A stretch of 64,000 nucleotides of DNA, from positions 10,022,001-10,086,000 of the forward strand of contig AP031354.1 in NCBI GenBank assembly GCA_037833965.1, read 5' to 3'. The position numbers were made by a program, and so were the translations under genes. Source of the DNA: Marchantia polymorpha subsp. ruderalis (Eukaryota; Streptophyta; Marchantiopsida; Marchantiales; Marchantiaceae). Shown here piece by piece: positions 1-11,200 of this stretch (its first letter is position 1; the number at the start of each line of letters is the position of its first letter). The notes under the pieces were generated by a model. The model did not search any database. It saw only the letters and a program-made list of their open reading frames with translations, and was not told the origin of the DNA.

Positions 1-308
1 CTCTGCGCGTTTTGTGAGTTGAGAGTGTTGTTCACCGCGTATAAGTGACTTCGATCCGAAGTAGGCAGTCCAAACCAGGTTTCCTACGCTAGCAGCAAGC
101 TAGTGGAAGTGTTGTAAAAGCCGGAGTTGGGAGTCACTACCCGCAGCTTCGCCGAGTGCACTCGCGAGAGACTTCCCCCCTGAAATCTTGAGTTGAGGTC
201 CTAACGGATCTCTGGGTTGTGTTTCTGTAGTTTCAGGTGTGTGTGTGTGTGTGTGTGTTACGCTGCACTGTGCGACCTCCGAGTGCGCTCCGAGTGGACA
301 CTTGCAGG
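1..308 (+). mobile_element. Truncated LTR fragment (3' part of a giant LTR, LTR-1-like)
   Basis: This segment closely matches 55,948-56,253, the downstream part of the complete solo LTR at 51,008-56,403, including the long GT dinucleotide run near 240-258. The match stops at 308, immediately after CACTTGCAG; in complete LTRs the sequence continues TATTTCTGGGAG. From 309 the DNA is unrelated and belongs to a locally duplicated host segment. The upstream part lies outside the window. It is a decayed sense-orientation fragment with no coding content; the short ORF over 217-414 is not a gene. Confidence 0.85.
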
Positions 309-785
309 AGCCCTGTGGATGGTAGGTACACCAAAGTCAAGCAATCATCCTCTCGAAACCAGCGCGTCCAATAACGAACGAGCGCAACTTCAACATGATA
401 AAGCAAGAGGGTAGAATTCGACGATAAGATGAGTGATGGAGAGTGGAAGGCGGGCTGGAGTGAAGGAAGTCAACAAGAACTAGATGTGGTAAGAGATTCT
501 CCGGAAGTTGCTACTTCGTTCGATCTACTTTTTCAGCCAAAGAAAAATTCACTATTCGTTGTATATCGGCGTGAAGAAACGACCTTACTCGCCTTGCAGT
601 CCCATAGATCAGACTATAAGCTTTGCCATGTAAACTAATCATGAGTTTTTGCTACTCTCCGATTTGCTTCTATCTTAAGGTCTCGGCTTGATTTTCCACT
701 AATCTTTGCGGCCCTACAAGTGGTGCAAGTGGTGTTATGTAACTTGATCTCTCACTATACCAGCTGGTGAATTGGAAAAGTCTTG
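309..785 (+). repeat. Paralogous segment, copy A
   Basis: This stretch is repeated at 3,163-3,449 and 4,167-4,197. Shared blocks include GGATGGTAGGTACAC, AGCAAGAGGGTAGAATT, GATGAGTGATGGAGAGTGG and ACTATACCAGCTGGTGAATT. Copy A carries about 130 bp (around 515-650) that copy B lacks, and copy B carries a 717-bp insertion. A short open stretch begins with ATG at 429 and meets a possible splice donor (GTAAGA) near 489 in both copies, so an old exon is possible, but I recognise no protein. Confidence 0.75.
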
Positions 786-3162
786 TGCTATTGATTTCCC
801 ACTACCATCACATGATAGGAGTCTCTAGGCCTCATTTAATCTTCCCATAACATTAGACAAGAGTCACATTCGTAGATGGGACAATATGTCATAGTATATA
901 ATGGTTAAATTCCTAACTTTAGGTCAAAAAGAGACTCTTGGAACAATTGTCGCTATGAAACACTAAAGCCGTCTGTATAGATCTCTTCAGCCTCATACCC
1001 ACATGGTAGACTGAAGTTCAGATTTTGTTGATACTTTGGATACTTTCCAATCCATGGATGAAAATATTGCAGATATATAATTCCACAAGATTAATTGTGG
1101 AAACTCACAATTCTACACATTGTAACTACAAACTGAGCTTGGTCGGCAAGGATGACTGGATACAGTATCGATGACTTGAACCCTGCAGGTGCATGAGTCA
1201 CCGAGGCTTTCCATATTCTTGCGAACAAAGTCAGTCAAAACCTGCATAAATGTCTAACCTATACGCCACAAAAATTTCAAATGGAATAACTAGGCAATTC
1301 ACTTGCAATAGATTGGCCACAGCCAGTTGTGTCTAATCGATTAAGAAATGAGCGGTCACAGCCAGTTTTGAGCTTACGAGAGTATCTGCCATGTGAAAAA
1401 TTTGCCGTGGAAGCTTTCAAGGATTTTTGAAGGTATTTTTGAAGGCCGAAACTTGAGGCAGTAAAAATCTGACATCCCTTAACAAATCGGATATCTTCAT
1501 CTGATTTGGTTCGGCTTGCGGCAGTGTTGTCACCTCAAAGTAATTTATCTACTTTCTCTCTCAGTTCTTTATTTGCCAATATTATAAAAGTCTATATTTA
1601 TTATAATGTTTTGGGCTTCTTACGTTGTGTATATATATTCCTAAGGATTCTTTGTACGGTGTGAACCATATAGAGTATATTGATATATTTAATTATTTCA
1701 TTGATATAATCTATCTTGTGATCTTTAGAATCAACGTGTTGATACAAAGAAATAATTTTCCTAAAACACTTTTGATCATCTGAAATTTTTAGGGAATCTA
1801 CAACAGATATATGCATTATGGGATATTCAAATGGATCAAAGAATTCTTGATTCGTGCTAAATATTTCAGAGATGCGCTGCTATTGCACATAAACAAACTT
1901 ACTCTACTTGTAAATCCTGATGTGGCATTTGAGATTTCGTCTTGTCATATTGCTCTTCAATCTAATTTTTTTTCCCAGTGATAAGTTTAGACTTTTATTA
2001 TGCTTGACAAATTTCGGTTCGAGTATCGTGATGATTTGTAATTATACCATTGAATTGATTTGTGACCGCAGATGTGACATAGATTTGAACCTTTTTTTAA
2101 AGAGGTTCAAATCTATATTACATTTTAAAATTGATCAACAAAACATAAAATTCGAAAGTTTTGAGTTATAAAGACATTATATGCAATTGTATAATATCCT
2201 TATGTATCATTGCATACAAAGCATTTTTAGTAAAAACGAGCTTATGAATAGGTGATCAACATTTTACAATGTGCATTTGCTTTTCCTTTATATATATATA
2301 TATATGAGAATATAGCCAAATTTTTCCCTATTGAATTGACAATCATTGGACAAATAAATTATATTTGATTTGCGCTCGTCGTCGTACTGTTAGAGAACAA
2401 TTTTCTTATCTGAGACCATGCGCGTAGTCCTGCCCGAGGGACACAGGTTCATCTCTAACCCCGATGGGGGGTTAGTGTAACAAAAATAATGCAAAACGAA
2501 TACACTGTAAGGATATCAACTGCTTTTTCCCCATATACTTCAAAATATGTAAAATCATGGACGTAAATTTTGATGAATGTTACTGAGAGATAATATTCTT
2601 TAAGAATATATTGTACAGAATTTTGCTAACCTATACTGAAAGTTTTCATATCTTTAGCAGCGAGTGGAAAACTCATCACATTACATTATTCTTATGGGTA
2701 TGCAGACTTTATTTCTTTTTTGCATTCCGTTGAATTATAAAATTTGGATTCGCTAGTTACATCAGAAAAAATATTTTACAATATGGTGCTATGAAGAATT
2801 GCCCGTGTTACTTATTTGCTTTGATGCCGATGAGGCTTGATGGGACCTTCCCATCAAATTTGCTAAACGACATAGCCTCCTTCTTAGTTTAATCATCTCA
2901 TTTTCGCAATGGTCGAGATTCTTCCAGAAGGAGTGCAGTGCTGCCAGAGTTTCATCCCATAATCAGTACAGGAACAGACAGACGTGGCAAATACAGTAAA
3001 TTAGAATTTCTTATATTTTCACTCAGAAGATTGACAAGAAGTCAAACTCTGACAGTCTATCCTCTCGCTCCTGGCATCAGCTTCTGGACGAGACCAATGA
3101 TTAAAAATAACTGGCTTTTACTATGACTAACTCCGAGACTCTAGAAGCCTGCCACTAGGAGG
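786..3162. other. AT-rich intergenic DNA, no gene seen
   Basis: I see no credible coding region. The short open frames at 1,601-1,816 and 1,920-2,171 are AT-rich and have no recognisable motif. A TA-type simple repeat lies at about 2,290-2,306. A short GC-rich inverted motif (TAACCCC-GAT-GGGGGGTTA) lies near 2,456-2,476. Confidence 0.6.
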
Positions 3163-4197
3163 AGCCTTGTGGATGGTAGGTACACGAAAGTCAAGCGCTC
3201 CTCATCATCTCGAAACCAGCGCGTCCAATAACGAGCAAGAAATTCTTCATTATAATAAAGCAAGAGGGTAGAATTGGGCGATAAGATGAGTGATGGAGAG
3301 TGGAAGGCGGGCTGGAGTGAAGTAAGTCAACAAGAACTAGACGTGGTAAGAAATTCTCCAGAGGTTGCTACTCTCCGATTTGCTTATGTCGTAATGTCTT
3401 GGCTTGATTTGCCAGTAATCTTTGCGGTCCTACAAGTGGTGTGATGTAAAGTAGTATCCCGGTAGGAAATCTTTTTTCACAAACATAGGGCTCAACCCAT
3501 GACATGTCATTCATTTGGTTTATGGTCAAAAATTGTTACTACTTCTAGTGGTTGTGTCATATCTGATTCAACCTCTAGTGGCTGATACTCGTTTAACATT
3601 ACAGACAAATTCTCATAGTAGAGAAAAAAGCAAGACACTATTGCAAAATGAAGAAATGATATATCATCTTTTTGAGGTTTTAGATTATATTGGGCTATAA
3701 TAGTTAACGTCTCTAGAGTCCATGATAAAATTTCAAATCATTCTCCTAGAATCAACACCTTTTACAACTCACTTGGCAATTGAATACGACTTGGCTATTA
3801 TAAATATGTGCTGGAGTCCATATATGAAATAAATAAACTCAATGCAATATTTTTTTTATTTGGTGGTGTCAATAGATGTTAGAAGAGTGAGATTACAAAG
3901 TATTCTCTTTAACTTCATCCTACATTAAATCAATTTAGCTTTGTGATTTGTTCCGTTTGATCAAGTCACTTGCAAGTTCGAGCTCTTCCAATGGAATCAT
4001 GATTTTGCTCAGTTTCTCTAGGATATCAAATAGCGCCGAGTCATTTAGGAGTGTTTATATAAGGTTCCTTTGACAATACACTCAAATCAAACGATTAGGA
4101 AGTCAATATTCTTAAGTAGTCACAGCACTCCCGGGTTCAAAGTGCGTACTTAACCGGGAGACTACTGCATACTATACCAGCTGGTGAATTGGAAAGT
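3163..4197 (+). repeat. Paralogous segment, copy B, split by an insertion
   Basis: Positions 3,163-3,449 and 4,167-4,197 match 309-785 in the same order and orientation. Between the two matching parts lies 3,450-4,166, absent from copy A. Copy A therefore serves as the unoccupied site that reveals the insertion. About 130 bp present in copy A (around 515-650) is missing here. Confidence 0.7.
3450..4166. mobile_element. Candidate non-autonomous DNA transposon (MITE-like), 717 bp
   Basis: The ends are imperfect terminal inverted repeats. The left end reads AGTAGTATCCCGGT (3,450-3,463), and the right end reads AGTAGTCTCCCGGT on the minus strand (4,153-4,166), a 13 of 14 match. The repeats lie at the breakpoints defined by comparison with the uninterrupted paralogue at 309-785. 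There is no transposase; the 61-codon frame at 3,515-3,700 is not convincing. No clear target duplication is visible, because about 8 bp of the unoccupied copy have no counterpart at the right edge. The superfamily cannot be assigned. Confidence 0.5.
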
Positions 4198-4506
4198 ACA
4201 TTTATTCACATTCATACTTAGACGTCTATTAGAGGAGTACCATTGAGCGTCAGACTTCATTCATACTGGACACATATCATTCATTGCAAGAGCGGATTGC
4301 GACTAGAAATCCACTTCCACACCAGATTCTGCAATTTCCACTGCACAGGAATTCATCTGGTTTCGTCCACGGCATCTAGTCTCACCTCAGTGACCCTGGG
4401 ATTCGATTTGTTGTTGACAATAAGAGAGATTCCATATATATATATATATACATGTGTGCACTTCTGTTGTATAGTAAATCTTTTCCATAGTTACTTTATT
4501 CTCCAC
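4198..4506. other. Intergenic DNA with a TA microsatellite
   Basis: No gene is seen. A TA dinucleotide run lies at about 4,435-4,452. The 94-codon open frame across 4,243-4,527 has no recognisable motif and runs through the microsatellite and into the hairpin, so it is not reported as a gene. Confidence 0.5.
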
Positions 4507-4578
4507 TTGTGTATATCATCCTGTTGATCTCAGTGTATTGTGTAAGATACATAGAGATCAACAGGATGATATACACAA
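4507..4578. repeat. Perfect 25-bp inverted repeat (hairpin)
   Basis: Positions 4,507-4,531 are the exact reverse complement of 4,554-4,578, separated by 22 bp. A second, overlapping pairing exists: 4,531-4,544 is the reverse complement of 4,572-4,585. As RNA this would form a long stem with a short loop, resembling a foldback or small-RNA precursor, or the product of a template-switch error. No gene surrounds it. Confidence 0.85.
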
Positions 4579-4585
4579 TACACTG

Positions 4586-6505
4586 GCTATCATCAAGAAA
4601 ATACAATTGTCTATGATCTGCTTACAAGTAGAAACAAATATTTGCTGTCAGATTCCATCAACTTCATCCTTATGAGACCAAAAAGGCTGCCCCAATATGA
4701 TTCTTCATTTAAGAATCATTAACGGGCACAAGGTATTTCCCTTGAATTACTTTACCTAAGATACAACTCTAAGAAGCATTCCATGTTGACAGAAGAGAAC
4801 CTCTGGGTTTACACGGACTGTGCGTTGCAAGAAGCAAGACGGTCGAAGGACCCACTCCGATTGTAGCCAGCATAATTATAGTTCCTGAGGGTTTCATTCT
4901 TCTACACCTCTTTTAGCGACAAACTCAAGAGGAAGCACCCTTCTCGCAGGTATCACCATACCGTATGTAGGTGAGACTTAGCACAGTCTTTGCACCTATA
5001 ATAACTTAAAGAGGAAATTTGCACATCAGATTCTCTACCTTCATATCCAGTAGATCGCTAGTTTTGGAATCTACATTTTGTGGTTACAAACATAAACGTA
5101 AACGTTAGACCTCACTGAATTGTTTCCAAATATCAGACATTTGGAATGAATGATTGGTATATATACCTGACTTTAGTCGATAATATAATATTACCGGCTT
5201 GACTGGCATCAAAAGCCAACCTCGCAGTAAAGTTGAATAGACTTAATTAAACGCGAAAACGATGGACCACGTCTACAGACATTACTGCACATGAAATTAC
5301 ACGATCTTCGTTGATATATGAATTTTCTGCATTGATTGCACACACTTTTTCACCTCGTTCATAATAAAAAAAAAGTGTCTACATGCTTGAAAATAAACCT
5401 TTCAGACGATACAACTTGTACATTGCTTGCAAGGATATGAAGACCCATTCGCATGTGACTTGATGTGTGAGCTTGATATGACAATTTGTTGGAATCAGTG
5501 AAGTCAGTTATCTTGAAATGATGATCAGATCAGTTTTCTCTTCAAAAACACTAGGTGCTCCAGGCAAGAGACTTGAGGAGGAAATTGGGAGTGAGATTTT
5601 GAAGGTTGGCTGGATGTGACAAGTTTTCAACTTTGTCCCGCAACAATGCAACTCTACGACGTGATAAACGAGCAAGATAACTCTTAGCACGGACGAAGTT
5701 TGCTCTAATTTAGTGTTTGACGTCTGAAGGCCTCTGTAATTGAAACTGTGCATGTGCTCACATGATCCACTGTGGAGCTAGAAGAAGCTAGAAGAAAAAT
5801 CATACCAGCAATAGAGAACCTCGAGTATTCATACAATCTGTTCACAGGCTTTTCGACATTTTGTTTAGCAAACTACCCAAAAGCTGATCAGTTTGTTCTG
5901 AACCCGCGTTTTATGTATAAGATTCGACCGAGCTTGAAAGCAAGAATAAAAGCTTACCATATTTTGTCATTCAAGCTGAGTACCCATATGCCACATCAAG
6001 AAATATTCGCTTGCTTGAATACATCCTACATCCGAGGAAATTGATTCCATGAATAAAGACTCTGAAATCTCTGTTGTCAGCGTGACGACATCGAGTGTAT
6101 AGTCACATTGATGCATTCATCCACGCATTCTGTTCGCTTGCACAACAAAGTCAAGATTCACTCCCACCTTCTAAGACCATTTTCTAATCACACAGAATAT
6201 GGAATAACGCGCTTGTTCTGTTTGCATGTTGTCGTTACATGGACTGCTCACACGATTCAACGACAAGATCTGATTGAAGACGATGCCTGTTTTCCCAGGC
6301 GCTACCACTGTAGGGTCTGTACTCACATGGATCTTGATGCAGCTAGATTCGCATTCTCCCAGTCCAATTCTACTTTCAGTTTTTCACATCTCAGAGTACT
6401 TCAGATCTGAAATCTGCCTTTATATTGAATTCCATGATGTTTTGCGTCCAGATCCCTCCATCTTTGATACAAAATAGTCTTGTGGTGTTCACCTGCAGAG
6501 CTATC
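4586..6505. other. Intergenic DNA, no gene seen
   Basis: No coding region is supported. A 90-codon frame at 5,772-6,044 and overlapping frames at 6,108-6,477 have ordinary length for chance and no motif I know. Parts of the missing N-terminal exons of the downstream histidyl-tRNA synthetase relic could lie here, but I could not align any. Confidence 0.5.
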
Positions 6506-6571
6506 AGCTTGTCCACTCAGTTCGAGAAGTTTGAGAGGCGTTAGATGTGGACGGAACTGAGTGGACAAGCT
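6506..6571. repeat. Perfect 18-bp inverted repeat (hairpin)
   Basis: Positions 6,506-6,523 are the exact reverse complement of 6,554-6,571, with a 30-bp spacer. It lies just upstream of the first recognisable exon of the histidyl-tRNA synthetase relic. No function is evident. Confidence 0.8.
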
Positions 6572-6691
6572 TGAAGTTTCCGATTTCCTGACGAGGACTC
6601 TACAGGAAATGAAGCCATATATCAACTCTGACACGGACGTTTCCTCTCTTTCACCTGATGGAAACTAAGAGATGTTTCTACTGATAATCAG

Positions 6692-7913
6692 GCAGAAGCA
6701 GAACTTCTTTCCGCCATTGTCGCGTTCTTCTCCAAGCTCCGCATTAGGTCCAGTGACGTTGGTATTAAAATTTCAAATCGCAAGGTGAGTTGGTGCTGAC
6801 ATCATTTACATCATCACTATAGCCTGCAGTTATTCAATCCTACTATTTTTCATAATTTCTGCTCGAAATCACTGTTTATTCTATCTGCCTAGCACGTCGT
6901 GGAGGTCTTTTCGACCTTTAATGGACCACAAGCTCAATGTTTCATGGTAATCCCAAACATGTGCTGGCAGGTGCTACAAGAGGTCCTTGGACGCAGTGTG
7001 ATCCCAGAGAGCTCTTTTGCGGCTGTATGTGTTATTGTCGACAAGGTGTGTGCTCGATCAATGAATTGAAGGCTAAAAATTCCGTTATCTGTCCATGAAC
7101 ACTGCTGGGACAAGCTTAGATGTTCACTCATGTTAATCCTGCCTCTATCTTTCTCTTGTTTAGATTGAGAAGATACCAAGAGCAGAGGTGGAGAAAGAGT
7201 TAACAGCGTTGGGTCTTCCCGTGTAAGCTGTGGATACAATTCTAGGGTCTCTCACGTTACTTTCACTTGATAATCTTGAAGGTGCGTTAGTTTTTCGCGA
7301 TGCACAATTCAAACTCATTCACGTCTTTTCAGGTTCAAGGAAATTCCTGTGTTCATAGTTTGATTCTCCCTATTTCTGTTCTGATGTGGAAACTGTGCTG
7401 AATGACTTGAAACGATTTTCTCTTAAACTGGAGGACCCTAACAGTATTTTAGTCAGAGCACTGCTTTATTTCTGATGCTAAGATTTTTACTGCTGGTGCA
7501 GAAGTTTTAGGGTCAGACAACGAAGCAGTCGTAGAATTGAAGCAACTTTTTGAATTGGCTCGAGGATATGGTTTTGAAGACTGGTTGCAGTTTGATGCTT
7601 CTGTGGTCCGAGGTCTCGCATATTACACAGGAACAGTCTTTGAGGTCAAAGCTGAATCCACTTGTCTTTACCTTTAGAGCAGGAGTTTGTGCCTTATGAC
7701 TAGGATATGAGCTGCTCATTATCTATGTACTACTCTCGACTCAAGTTATGGTACTCCAGGATGTGGTATTTACCATGACCAATTCTGTTCGAAATTTTCA
7801 GGGACTCTACGTGCAATTTGTGGAGGGGGCAGATATGACAAGCTTCTGTCTACATTTGAGCGAGTAGACACTCCTGCCTGTGGATTTGGCTTTTGGCCGC
7901 AGTTATTGTCGAG
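6692..7913 (+). pseudogene. Intron-containing relic of histidyl-tRNA synthetase
   Basis: Five exon-like blocks with GT-AG borders translate to histidyl-tRNA synthetase segments in the family order: 6,692-6,784 (AEAELLSAIVAFFSKL...), 6,971-7,045 (VLQEVLGRSVIPESSFAAVC... then VIVDK), 7,164-7,281 (IEKIPRAEVEKELTALG...), 7,502-7,644 (containing [14 protein letters not shown], the family's histidine-binding region) and about 7,802-7,913 (LRAICGGGRYDKLLSTF, TPACGFGF). An in-frame TAA at 7,224-7,226 interrupts the third block. The last block needs a frame change at its start and has a frameshift after GFGF. The N-terminal catalytic part and the anticodon-binding domain are absent. Retained introns mean a DNA-level duplicate rather than a processed copy. 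The intact enzyme charges tRNA-His; this copy cannot. Confidence 0.85.
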
Positions 7914-8290
7914 GTGAGAACATAGAACGCAGTTATTGTGGAGAGACGTGAAGTTACTTCGCACATTCGCTCTGAATTCTTTTGGAACCAGAATCCAGGT
8001 TCTCACATTAATTCACATCTCTTTCCGTGCCCTCCATGCAGTTCGGACAGCTCCTGCTTCAACTTTGCACGATCGTCCTGCGTTACTAGTAATTGCTCAT
8101 GATCCGTTTATGAGCAGAGTACTGTGGATCGCTCCTCTTGCACCACGCTAATCTCAGGCCCAGCACGCACATGCACTCGAGTTGTTGTACTTCGACGGAA
8201 AATTCAGATTTCTCTGAGTGAACGGGGCTTGCGAATCGAGGAGGGGGACTCTTTTAGGCTCGGATTCAGTTTAGTTAAGTGGAGGGCAGA
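7914..8290. other. Spacer between the HisRS relic and the ROCO gene
   Basis: A 15-bp piece of the last relic exon (GCAGTTATTGTCGAG, about 7,899-7,913) is repeated nearly unchanged at about 7,930-7,944. The rest shows no recognisable coding sequence. It should hold the promoter and leader of the gene starting at 8,291, but I see no clear TATA box. Confidence 0.5.
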
Positions 8291-11200
8291 ATGAAAAGAG
8301 CCAGTGCGTCCATTCTCAGTCCCGCTGCTGAACTTGCCACACGGGGAATAGACTCCGCAGACGAGGAACCAGAGCTTCCCTCCCCTGTCAGCAGTTCTGA
8401 AGAGCTGAGCGTAAGAGATATTTGTGCGAAGTTCAACGCTAGCGAGTGGGAGGTAGTGTTGAGAGGTTTTAGGTCCAGCAGCGTTCTACGAAAGATGACA
8501 ATTGGCAGCCTGACATGGAGTTCCGAAGCGGATTTGGAGAGCTTGGGTTTACAGCTGGGGATAATTCTGAATACTTCTAGTGTAGCGGACTTGAAAATAT
8601 GGCAAGGGGGATTGACTGCGAGATTTTTCTTGAATCTCGCATCAGGACTGCGAGAAAATTCCCACTCGATACTCAAGTCTTTACAAGTAACTGACTTGGG
8701 GAACTCAAACGCGGTGAAGTTTATCGTTGAGGTGTTGAACGGTCATCATCAATTGGAAACTTTGAGTTTATTCAGCTGGAGATATGGTGGAGACCTCGTG
8801 GGCGATGAGGACGTTCGGCTCTTGTCCCAGACTTTAAAGCAGAACTCGAGTTTAAAAGAATTGGTTTTACAAGGAGGTGGATATGCCGCCTTATTGCGGT
8901 ACGCATTGGCCGGAGATGATGGCAACCGATCGATTGAGCAACTTGAGCTGAGAGTCATGTATGGAATCGGGAAAAGTTTAGCAGAAGTTTTCCTTTCCAA
9001 TCGATCATTGAGGGTAGTGATGTTGAACGACATCACCATGCCTGTGGAGGAATGGCGCTTGCTAGGCGAAGCCATACGTGACAATGCCACAGCGACAACT
9101 GTTATCGTACACACAGTCCTATCACGGAGATGTTTCAAAGAGCTTAAAGAGCTTTCCTGCGCTGCTAGCTCCGATGGGAAGGAACCCTTGTTGCATCTTG
9201 AAATGCATCAGGGGTTTTGGCGATACAAGTCAGAAGATGATGAAGATAATATGTTGGCAGGGTTCAAGCTTTTAGGTAGTGTATTGCGAGGGGAAATCAA
9301 GTCTGTAAAATCTCTTAGTTTACGGTTAAAGTATTTTACTCTATTCCGCGGAACAGAAGATATCCTTCCGATGAATGGAATAACTGGAGAAACCTCACGT
9401 CTGAAAAGACTACACTTAAGTTTTGGTCGTGGAGGTTTTCTGTTATGGAAGCACCTGGTTCAGTCTTTGCGTTGGAACACAAGTGTCACAAGCTTGTCTT
9501 TGTCTTTCAATCTACACAACGGGGAACCTGAGGAGTTGTTCAGGGACCTGATGGCGCTGTTGCAAGTGAATTTAACTCTCAAGGTAATACATGTCTCCGA
9601 GACCCAGTGGGCAAGGGATGGAAAGGCGGCGCTGATTGAAGCGGCCCTCAAGCAGAACCAGGAGCGGGCCATGTACATGTCAGTATTCACTGAAGCCAAA
9701 CTACAATTTGGAGATGCAAAAGCTGGTCGACTCTTCTTATGCGGCTCTCCTGGAGCAGGTAACATGCTCTTCAATTTGTCCTTTTATTTTCTCGATGTGT
9801 TCGAACTAGCAATATAAGGTCTTGCTTTTCTATTATAACATTTTATTTCTTTATATATATATATATATATCTCTGAAACTAGAAACAGAAATAGAAGAAA
9901 ATAAAATCATACAATATTCCAAATTTTGCTTCGATAGTTTCAACTCATATGGAAAATTAGCAAATATCTTCAATCCAATTTATCTACACTCTGTCTTTAG
10001 AAAATATCATATCAAATTATCTTTGAAGATATCGTGATTTATATGCAATGTACAGGCAAGACTCAATTGCGTCAAACTCTGATGAAGATAGTTCAGGACA
10101 AGACCTGGATCAGGGAAACATGGGAAAAGTTGTCAAGGACCAAAGGCATTGAGGTGGATTTCTTGCTGAACAATGAAGAAATGCAAATCTCAATTTGGGA
10201 TCTTGCAGGACAATGGATTTTCCGTACTCTCCAAAATGTACTCTTTCCTCAAACCAACGACTTTTGTGTTTTTCTTTTTGTGTATAGCCCTGTAGTTGAG
10301 AAAACATCTTCTCACAAACCACCCTCTTCTTTTCTGACTGAGTTGGAAGGCTGGCTGACTTTCATCTCATCCAGCACTAAAGTCATAGGCCATAATCTTC
10401 CTCAAGTTCTTGTTGTAATTTCACACAAGGATAAGATGGGATCCACCTCTTTGAATTGGGTTCACTCTATAGTGGAAGAACTCAAAGTAAGGTTTGCAAA
10501 GTATGTGGATCTCTGCCCTCTTCAAGATTTTTTTTATGTGAATGCTCGGAAAAGAAATCAAGTGATTCCTCTCAAAAATCACATTTTTGAGATGTTCAAG
10601 AGCTTGTTGAGTGAAAATTCCCCACGAGTTCCCCAATTATGCTTTCAACTCTCTTCCCGACTCCTTTCAAACATCAAGAAGGACAAAACTTGCCCTCTTT
10701 GGTCATTGGAAAAGTTTAGTGTTTTTTGTGATTCCAGCTTGAAACAACTCATTCTACCATCTTCTGTTGATCATACAAGATTATTAAAATCCCTCGTATC
10801 CTACTTAAATGATGTTGGATTCATCATTTATATTCCTAACCTTGATCACATAATCGTCCATCCGAGCTGGCTCACCAATTCAATTTTGGGTGAACTGATA
10901 GCTATGGGTCAACATTTTCAAGCTGAAGAGTCCAATGCTTATGAGATGGCGATGTCAAGTGACTCATACACAAGCAAGGACGGATTTGTGAGTGAGAGTG
11001 TCTTTACTCGATTAATGGAAACGTTTTTGAAAAAGCAACCACGCTATCAAAATGTTGACAGAGAGATCCTTGAAAAGATTCTTTTCAACTTAGATTTGGG
11101 TTTCAAGCTCGAAGATTCTTTTCAATATTTCATTCCCTCCTTCATCCCTGAGTATGCAAGCATGGAAGAACAGAAGCAGCAAGAAGGGGCGAGTGTGGTG

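Noticed and set aside
2400-2480. tRNA or SINE-like sequence (GGTTCATCTC box)
   Set aside because: No cloverleaf can be drawn and no convincing A box or 3' tail is present.
3515-3700. Small secreted protein (hydrophobic N-terminus)
   Set aside because: Only 61 codons, inside a MITE-like insertion, no homology recognised; hydrophobic start is plausible by chance.
5772-6044. 90-codon ORF (MELEEARRKII...)
   Set aside because: No recognisable family and no supporting context; length is within chance expectation for AT-rich DNA.
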